From Silurus meridionalis (Eukaryota; Chordata; Actinopteri; Siluriformes; Siluridae), in the NCBI RefSeq assembly GCF_014805685.1, contig NC_060886.1, forward strand, positions 25,530,108-25,594,107: a DNA stretch of 64,000 nt. The letters run 5' to 3'. The notes beneath the pieces were generated by a model, which saw only the letters and a program-made list of their open reading frames with translations, was not told where the DNA came from and ran no database searches. Below are positions 56,681-64,000 of this stretch, piece after piece (the stretch's first letter is position 1; the number at the start of each line of letters is the position of its first letter). The position numbers were made by a program, and so were the translations under genes.

Positions 56681-57015
56681 TTTCCAAGTCTGCTTTTTTT
56701 GGGAAAAAAAAGTTTGTAATCTAGCCTACAGTGTAGATTTATTCATTGATAGAGACCCAAAGCACTTTTGTACGTCACTCTGGACAAGGACATCTGCTAA
56801 ATGCTGCAAAAGAACCCAGAGGAAACCTATATTGACACAAAAAGTATATAAATTCTATAAAAAGAATAAACCAAATGTCAAAACCTACAGATGTGCTATT
56901 TTATGGCCCATAAAAATAAATAAATGTTATTTAAATAAATAAAGAATTCTAAATATTTATTTATTCTTTTTTTGGATAAACATTGGAAAAAGCACACAAG
57001 GTTAAGAATGATTAA

Positions 57016-57016
<1 letters not shown>

Positions 57017-57062
<46 letters not shown>
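57017..57062. repeat. (TG)n microsatellite
   Basis: About 22 TG units. Confidence 0.95.
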
Positions 57063-57065
<3 letters not shown>

Positions 57066-57689
57066 GTGTTTGTCTTTTCAGAAACACACATAACACATTA
57101 TCATAGAGAATAAGGATAAGAAAAGGACTTTGTTTATATGAACGAGTATATGACAAAACAGAACTAATAATTTTCTTGCATGTTCTTAGAAAGTTCCTAA
57201 TGTTTGGAATATGATAAAGTGATATGACTCATGTAACAGGGTACGAGGCAGCAGGGGTCGAGTGGTTGTTATTTTATGCTGCTCAGAGTGGACTTGCTTT
57301 AAAAATGCTAGATTTGATCTTCTGCCAAAAGCTTTACCTCCTCTCATGCTGACATGCAGTTACTAAATAATTTTATAAATATAATTTATGTGCTGGAGAT
57401 TGTTGTTTTGTGCGAATAGAGGTAACCCAATTACCTACCCCATTACAGAAGGTTTTAGACAACAGCGCTGTTGTATTTTGTAAACTGATTGGTCAGATGT
57501 TGATTAATTTTCTAGAACTTTGGCTGTGACGATGGTGCTGACTGTGAATATGTATATACAGGTTTACAGTATATTATTGTGCTTTTTTTTAATATACATT
57601 TTCTGTAAATCAGAAAATTTACAGTTTAGAAAGTGCTTTTACAAATTACACAGGGACATTACACCTAGTGATAGTAATTTTATGTCACA

Positions 57690-58190
57690 AAACAATGTCA
57701 TCAGTTGGTCGTCAATTCCACCTGCAGTTGCAGTGAGGATGGCCGCAGAATATGCCATTGGAATGACTCCAGGATGCATCACAATATGATCCGCAAACAT
57801 CCTAGTCCATGGAGACTCCTGTCTGACCTCGTCCGTCAACCTGTCCATCACCACTGGAAACATGAAAGGGCTCAGAGCCGATCCTTGATGCAATCCAACC
57901 TCCACCTTAAACCAGTCTGTCGTTCCTACTGCACACTTCACTCGCCATGAAACCATACTGTTTGGAATATTATAAAGTGATATGACTCATTTAACAGGGT
58001 ACAATGCAGCAGAGGTCGAGTGGTTGTTATTTTATGCTGCCTGTGCTCTTCCTCGCCATGAAACCATACTGTTGCTCAAAGATGGTCAACTCTTCTCTCA
58101 GCCTGGCTTACACTACTCTTTCCCATAAGTTCATGGTGTGACTGATCAACTTTATTCCCCTGTAGTTACAGCAGGTCTGCACATCCCCCT
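57690..58190 (-). mobile_element. RTE-like LINE fragment interrupted by an 84-bp insert
   Basis: The minus strand encodes a reverse-transcriptase piece (VGLHQGSALSPFMFPVVMDR) with the catalytic YADD replaced by a FADHIVM-like sequence. The LINE sequence stops near 57960 and resumes near 58053 after a repeat of tcgccatgaaaccatactgt (57945-57964 and about 58054-58073). The insert between matches 57205-57282. Confidence 0.7.
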
Positions 58191-58569
58191 TATTCGTATA
58201 AAAAAAAACAAAAAACGGTACCATTACCATTATAATGTTTTAAATTACGTAAATTATCAGGACACCAAACAGGACCTTTGCTATGTTTCCACACGGCCAG
58301 TTAACGAGGTGATACCAGAGAAACTGCACCTCTTATAACTTTCATAGGAATTACATGACTAGAAATTATATTTTAATTCGATGTGAATTTGTCCTTTTGA
58401 GCTTTCTATACATATATTTATTATGCCTGTGAGGCAAATATTCACTGAGGTGTTTTTTGTTTGTGTGTCTCTGAAGAGAGATGAGAGACAGAGACTCGAG
58501 AGAGCACCCAGACCCCCACCCCCCACCCCCTCTCCTATGTTTTCTTTACTTTACAAAAGCACAGCATTT

Positions 58570-59819
58570 TGTTGATATTATGAGTGTGTCCAAAGAGCCT
58601 CTCAGAGTGGCAGTGTCTCTCGGAAGTCAAGATGGGCAGGGGATCACCAATTCCCCCAATGCTGCAGCGAAAAATAGTGGAGCAATATCAGAAAGGAGTT
58701 TCTCAGAGAGGAATTGCAAAGAGATTGAAGTTATCATCATCTACAGTGCTTAATATTATCCAAAGATTCAGATAATCTGGAACAATCTCTGCGCGTAAGG
58801 GTCAAGGCCGGAAAACCATACTGGATGCCCGTGATCACCGGGCCCTTAGACGGCACTGCATCACATACAGGAATGCTACTGTAATGGAAATCACAACTTG
58901 GGCTAAGGAATACATCCAGAAAACATTGTCGGTGAACACAATCCACCGTGCCATTCGCCGTTGCCGGCTAAAACTCTATAGGTCAAAAAAGAAGCCATAT
59001 CTAAACATGATCCAGAAGCGCAGGCGTTTTCTCTTGGCCAAGGCTCATTTAAAATGGACTGTGGCAAAGTGGAAAACTGTTCTGTTTTCAGACGAATCAA
59101 AATTTGTAGTTCTTTTTGGAAAACTGGGATGCCATGTCATCCGGACTAAAGAGGATAAGGGCAACCCAAGCTGTTATCAGTGCTCAGTTCAGAAGCCTGA
59201 ATCTCTGATAGTATGGGGTTGCATGACTGTGTGTGGTACGAGCAGCTTACACATCTGGAAAGGCACCATCAATGCTGAAAGGTATATCCAAGTTCTAGAA
59301 CAACATATGCTCCCATCCAGACGTCGTCTCTTTCAGGGAAGACCTTGCATTTTCCAACATGACAATGCCAGACCACATACTGCATCAATTACAACATCAT
59401 GGCTGCGTAGAAGAAGGATCCGGGTACTGATATAAAAAACCTGCAGTCCAGACCTTTCACCCATAGAAAACATTTGGCGCATCATAAAGAGGAAGATGCG
59501 ACTGAGAAGACCTAAGACAGTTGAGCATCTAGAAGCCTGTATTAGACAAGAATGGGACAACATTCCTATTCCTAAACTTGAGCAACTCATCAGTCCCCAG
59601 ACGTTTGCAGACTGTTATAAAAAAAAGAGGGGATGCCACACAGTGGTTAAAAACTTATTTTTCCCTTAAAATGATACATTTCCTCAGTTTAAACATTTGA
59701 TATGTCATCTATGTTGTATTCTGTTTAAAATATTAAAATTTGAAACTTCCACAACATTGAATTCTGTTTTTTTTTTCACAATTTCTACAGTTTCCAACTT
59801 TTTTGGAATCGGGTTTGTA
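58570..59819 (+). mobile_element. Tc1-like transposon relic, left end missing
   Basis: Plus-strand frames: 58584-58775 (HTH; PPMLQRKIVEQYQKGVSQRG) and 58884-59435 with the catalytic Asp residues in FSDESKFVV and FQHDNARPHTA. The Glu region (LSPIENIW) lies after a stop at about 59435. The right terminal sequence is ttccaacttttttggaatcg at about 59791-59810; I could not find its inverted partner on the left. It is a different Tc1 family from the element at 49995. Confidence 0.85.
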
Positions 59820-60047
59820 AAAGTAGACCTTTTACAGATTCGAATAATGTATTGCTTTTATCTGTACGATCAAAAAAGGCAGAGTAATTAAAGTTTGTTT
59901 TGCCATTATGAGGAAAAAATGCCACAAAACGCGTCGCTGTGTTTGTCGACCCTAGAGGGATCATTGTCTGATGTGTGTAACATGGCAAATTTTGGTGCTG
60001 ATTTAAAGATTGGCGCATTAGTAAAACAAATGTTTACTGATTAAGAA

Positions 60048-60050
<3 letters not shown>

Positions 60051-60121
<71 letters not shown>
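60051..60121. repeat. (TA)n microsatellite
   Basis: About 35 TA units. Confidence 0.95.
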
Positions 60122-60125
<4 letters not shown>

Positions 60126-60244
60126 TAAAAGAGGACCTCGTGAATAAATGTGTGTTGCGCTGAAGGTTTTAATTTTGCCTCTTTTATATTTATTTATTTC
60201 AATTTTAATTAAAAATGGTCAAACAGAAATGCACGCTACATTAA

Positions 60245-60292
60245 TCACGCACTAATAAATGCCATTAAAATTCATTTGCATTTTGACAGCAT
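60245..60292. repeat. fragment of the agggctgtca hAT-like family
   Basis: cactaataaatgccattaaa then ttttgacagc resembles one end of the element at 25695-26326. Confidence 0.5.
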
Positions 60293-60737
60293 TAATTGAT
60301 ATATGACTAATAAACTAATACATTTTTTTTTTACCTAATGAACATTCATTAGGTAACTTAACTTTTAATTTCTTTTGTATTAATATATCAATTAAGTCAA
60401 CCACCATATAGAACACAAGCAGAGTAAACATGATGATGATCAGGAATGTCTCTGTTCTCAGTTATGAGGAATGTATATATTTTGTCAACGAGGACACTTT
60501 TTCATGTTGTAAGGGTGTACACGGTTATGTAATAAACCCCAACAGTTCTAGAATGATTTAGCCCATTTTACTTTCAATAAAATATATAGAAAAAATCATT
60601 ATGCTGTTATTTTTTCATATCTAAAACAGTACATAACATTGTGTGATCATGGATGTCTTATTTAATTATAGTACATCATTTATAACCTTAAGTTTCACTC
60701 CCTGTAATTTAATAAAAGTGCGCCAATAACCTCCCCG

Positions 60738-60751
60738 GTTACCTAGGCAAC
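60738..60751 (+). promoter_or_regulatory. RFX-type X-box
   Basis: gttacctaggcaac fits the X-box consensus RYYNCC-NN-RGNAAC with no mismatch and is an imperfect palindrome. It lies about 140 bases before the ATG of the small exon ending at 60894. A CCAAT box (60723-60727) lies just upstream. RFX factors bind such sites in promoters of ciliary genes. Confidence 0.65.
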
Positions 60752-60769
60752 GAACCAAACAGATGAGTT

Positions 60770-60894
60770 CTTTTAACAGCCTTGACTTGCTCCAGCCCTC
60801 ATCAAACACAGGATCAACATCATCCACGCTGTGTGACCAAATACTGTATTTCAGACTTTTCCGTTAAAGAAGTAAATGTGGCATCCATACTACG
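60770..60894 (+). CDS. candidate first exon of an unidentified gene (possibly ciliary)
   Basis: The sequence after the X-box ends in ATG TGG CAT CCA TAC TAC G (ATG at 60876) followed by a strong donor, gtaagtc. This gives MWHPYY in phase 1. I do not recognise the protein, and no second exon is evident before pdxk at 61833 on the same strand. Alternatives: an untranslated alternative leader of pdxk, or chance. The left boundary is a guess. Confidence 0.4.
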
Positions 60895-61111
60895 GTAAGT
60901 CTTTACCGCTTCTCTCGTGTAGACGCGCACTCGATCTCACCCAGACAATAACACACACATCTGGATACGGTACTGTAGGTAAACATTTAATGTTCAGAGT
61001 GAAAAGTTATTACCTCACTGTCACTGTCACCTAAATATCTTAACTGTTCTGTTTTAGCTAAACTAAAAAAATGCGTTGTCATTTTGCTAAAATAAATGCA
61101 TTTAAGAACAA

Positions 61112-61145
61112 TCTATCTATGTATCTATGTATCTATGTATCTATG

Positions 61146-61202
<57 letters not shown>
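61112..61202. repeat. (ATCT)n microsatellite
   Basis: About 20 tetranucleotide units, the first few being ATGTATCT. Confidence 0.95.
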
Positions 61203-61549
61203 CGTGACTTCCATATATACAATGCATACAATGCAATAGTTCAGGGTTTTTTGGTATGAATATTGGCATTATTGTTACAATAATTATTTAAGTCACGTGA
61301 CAAAATAACTAATGCCACTGACCATATGTTTATTATCGTTTGTCCATACCTGCATTGTTATATTTTCATTATTGGAATTATATTTAAAGTTCGTGTACGT
61401 AAACCTGTTTTGTATTATTTCTGATCAAAGGAACTAAATGACCCAAAGATTCGTTCGTTTTGTTGAACGACATTTAAAGAACTAAGTCACTAAAATGATT
61501 ATCCCTGGTGTATATGGTAAGTTCGGACTTCCTTTACTTTGGAAGGTTC

Positions 61550-61832
61550 TGATAGGCTGAGAGGTTGCGTGGTTGTCCCGCCCCCTGCGTTGCCATTGGC
61601 TGAAGTGGCTCAGTCGCTGCAAACCGGTAGAGCTTTTATCCAAGTGTGTGGAGGAGCTGGATGAAAGCAGACGAAGAGCACTTCTGTCTTTTCAGTGACT
61701 ATGCCGACATTTATCTTTGCCCACATGTTTTAAAATTCCCTTTCTTTCTCCTTTTTTTTCATTAACATTAAGCAGTGTAGGCATTTTCACAACGAGCACG
61801 GAGTGAAGGATCAGTTCTAATCTTTCTTCAAC
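61550..61832 (+). promoter_or_regulatory. pdxk: pdxk promoter and 5' UTR
   Basis: A GC box (cccgccccc, 61577-61585) and an inverted CCAAT box (ccattggct, about 61593-61601) lie about 235-255 bases upstream of the start codon. No TATA box was found at a suitable distance. The transcription start is not determined. Confidence 0.5.
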
Positions 61833-61957
61833 ATGGACTGTAGAGTGCTGTCAATTCAGAGTCACGTGGTTAGGGGATATGTTGGAAACAAGTCAGCTAC
61901 TTTTCCTTTACAGGTGAGACAATGCAATTTTAACTTGCTTTTGAACATTCACGTGGA

Positions 61958-62017
<60 letters not shown>

Positions 62018-62130
62018 TGAGTGTGTGATTTAAAATGAATGGAGGAGTGACACTAATGCATGTTCCTCTTTACAGGTACTTGGCTTTGAAGTGGACTCTA
62101 TTAACTCAGTCCAGTTCTCCAATCACACAG
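61833..62130 (+). CDS. pdxk: pyridoxal kinase, first two coding exons (gene continues beyond the window)
   Basis: Exon 1, 61833-61913, encodes [20 protein letters not shown] and then SATFPLQ, donor gtgaga. Exon 2, 62076-62130, encodes [19 protein letters not shown], donor gtaact, phase 1. This is the N-terminus of pyridoxal kinase (ribokinase-like fold), a cytosolic enzyme that phosphorylates vitamin B6 vitamers with ATP; the Ser of IQSHV contacts the substrate pyridine ring in this family. I could not find exon 3 between 62131 and 64000, so the next intron exceeds 1.8 kb. No damage seen. Confidence 0.95.
61962..62022. repeat. (GT)n microsatellite in pdxk intron 1
   Basis: About 28 GT units ending in GAGT variants. 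Confidence 0.95.
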
Positions 62131-64000
62131 GTAACTGTACAGAGTTATACAGTAACAGATCACTAAATCAGTGAACTCAATAGTTCACAGTGTGTATGGA
62201 CTGTACATTTAACAATGCTGTATGTTCCCTGATGTCAGACTAGACTGATCAGGTTAGGTGATTATTGATTTATTGAGGCAAGGTGCCGCATGATAAGCAA
62301 GTTTTAAGGGTACAAAGATTACAGCAAAGAAACAATCGAATCTGTAATAAATTGCATTTTTTAGCATGCGCACAATAATTAACGTTAATAATTAAAGTTA
62401 ATTAGTTATGGACTGAAAACACCCAAATGGTAGAAGTCTGGGTATGGCTGTGACATATGCAGTTTTTTTATTTGGACTTTAGCCAAACGAGTGCCTCAGT
62501 GTTGTTGAGTTGTTACACTTAACATTAGAGAGAGAGAAAAAAGAAATGCTCTTGCACATGCTTTTGGGTCAAAGTTCAATCAGCTTTTGTGTTTCTTTTG
62601 CTGAAAGCTAGTATAGACATGCTGAATATTAACATAGCCATATTTCTGTGTGCAGTTTATTTATTTATTTATTTATTTATTTTTATGATATTGTGAGGGT
62701 AATTTAGTCTGCAGGAAATGTCTCTACACTTGTCATAAGGATTCAAAATGGACTTGTGTGATGTTCTGTGTGATCCATATAAGCCCTACTTTACAATTGA
62801 CGGTACTTAAAGGATTTACCGCTCGGTGCCAGATACTATACCATGCAATTTCAAAGATCAGAACTGGCTTTGTGGCACAAGAGGGACCTACACAATATTA
62901 GGCAGGTGGTTTTAATGTTATGGCTGATCAGTGTGTATACAGGAAACGCTACAGATGTAAGTGGGAATAATGTAAGATGGGACTTTACTCCAGATTTAAA
63001 ACGGCTGTGTGAACTCTACTGTTTTGCTAGTGTTTGATAGCAACTCCCTGCTTTGTGACCCCCTAATACAGAGCAGGGGTCTGTTTTCACATTTCTTGTG
63101 TTTCTCAGAGCAACACAGTGTTCTCAATTATCCTAACCCCTCTTCTCCTCCCTGTTTTCTCTGATTCGGTGTTCTGGGCAATGCGCCAGGGACACTGAGT
63201 ACTTGGGATGTTTCTTTGCTCTTCATGCCTTCTTTTAGTGTCCCATTGTCTTCATCCAATTCAAGTGTCACTTTCTGCTTTTTTTATCTCTTTCAAATGC
63301 GAATAGGGACAGGATGGGTGAAGATGGCTTGGTGATTAGCATGTTTGTCTTACGCCTTCAGGGTTGAGGGGTCTGAATCCTGCTTATCATATTTCTGTGT
63401 CTTAGGGGTTTCCTCCAGGTACTTTGTTTCCGCCTGCCAAATAATTTTTTTTTTTTGTGAAACAGGTTTGTGAATGTGCGATTGTTCCTTTTTATGGGTT
63501 TGGCAACCTGTCCAGGGTGTCCCCCACCTTGTGCCCCAGATTCTCTGGGTTTTGATTAGGGTAAACGTTTTAGAGAATGGATGGATGGATAGGTGCTAAA
63601 CACCTAAAATGACTGAAATATTTATTTAACATTGTTGTTTGGAGGGTGACCAATTAGGTGACTATTGAGAGCGAAGAGGACGGGGACTGGTAAACCTGGA
63701 AAAAAAATGATGGGTTGTGGCCAGCAACGGTTAATATGTAAAATGCCATCTGTATGATAAATATAAATTCCAAATGTCAACTAAGGTCAAATACATTGGG
63801 TTTGCTTTATAATTTTGAATTATGCAAATTGGTTAATGTGGAGATTTTGATTATTGTGTGTTGGAGGCCTGGCATTACAGTGTGGTTGAGATCAGGGTTC
63901 TGTGGAGGACTTATTAAGTATCTGTTTATTTTGTTGGTGCTCTTTTGCAAGACCTTTTTTTGTTGCAGCTGTTGCACATTTGTCAAGGTTACATTCGGAC
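62131..64000 (+). other. pdxk intron 2 (partial)
   Basis: Contains a TTTA tract (about 62660-62685), a DNA-transposon-like fragment near 62870-62940 (ttaggcaggtggttttaatg) and a tRNA-derived SINE at 63315-63595. No exon recognised. Confidence 0.55.
63315..63595 (+). repeat. tRNA-derived SINE with (GGAT)n tail
   Basis: The tRNA-like head (tggcttggtgattagcatgt, ggttgagggg) is followed by the common body gggtttcctccaggtacttt and ends gaatggatggatggat. Confidence 0.7.

Noticed and set aside
58200..58570. Left terminal repeat of the second Tc1 element
   Set aside because: I looked for the inverted partner of the 59791-59810 terminus and found none.

Overview
The window is vertebrate nuclear DNA, almost certainly from a teleost fish. 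Genes are split into short exons with GT-AG introns, and the space between them is filled with fish-type repeats: Tc1/mariner, hAT, piggyBac, a Gypsy retroelement, L2/CR1- and RTE-like LINEs, tRNA-derived SINEs, and long TA, TG, GA and TATG microsatellites. Four recognised genes (ndufv3, pknox1, tmprss3, pdxk) all have human orthologues in 21q22.3, so the block looks like conserved synteny.

Layout. 1-20 kb is a rearranged region. It holds two copies, about 13.4-13.8 kb apart, of a broken mitochondrial-type gene. Its 5' exons resemble ndufv3 and its 3' exons encode the ATP synthase coupling factor 6 (ATP5PF) domain. The halves now face each other on opposite strands. One inversion with breakpoints inside a Gypsy pol gene and inside the long acidic exon explains this. 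hAT, LINE, SINE and Gypsy insertions are nested here. A piggyBac relic follows at 20.2-21.2 kb.

22.2-27.7 kb (+) is an intact-looking ndufv3 of 4 exons and 454 codons, for a complex I accessory subunit. 28.6-37.4 kb (+) is pknox1: a CpG-rich promoter with a tandemly duplicated 87-bp module, a non-coding first exon and ten coding exons for a Meis-domain plus TALE-homeodomain factor. 40.8-49.6 kb (-) is tmprss3, a type II membrane serine protease (cytoplasmic region, membrane segment, LDLRA, SRCR, trypsin domain). 52.7-55.2 kb (-) is a complete four-exon fibroblast growth factor of 189 aa, closest by motif to the FGF4/6 group. 56-60 kb holds L2, RTE and Tc1 relics. At 60.7-60.9 kb (+) lies a perfect RFX X-box followed by a small exon with a good donor, possibly the start of a cilia-related gene or an alternative pdxk leader. 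At 61.8 kb (+) pdxk (pyridoxal kinase) begins; only its first two coding exons are in the window.

Quality note: three single-base indels, two in tmprss3 and one in pknox1, break reading frames inside otherwise well conserved exons. Consensus errors in the assembly are the simplest explanation. The genes are not an operon. Their only functional link is that ndufv3 and the broken ATP5PF-domain gene both relate to mitochondrial oxidative phosphorylation.
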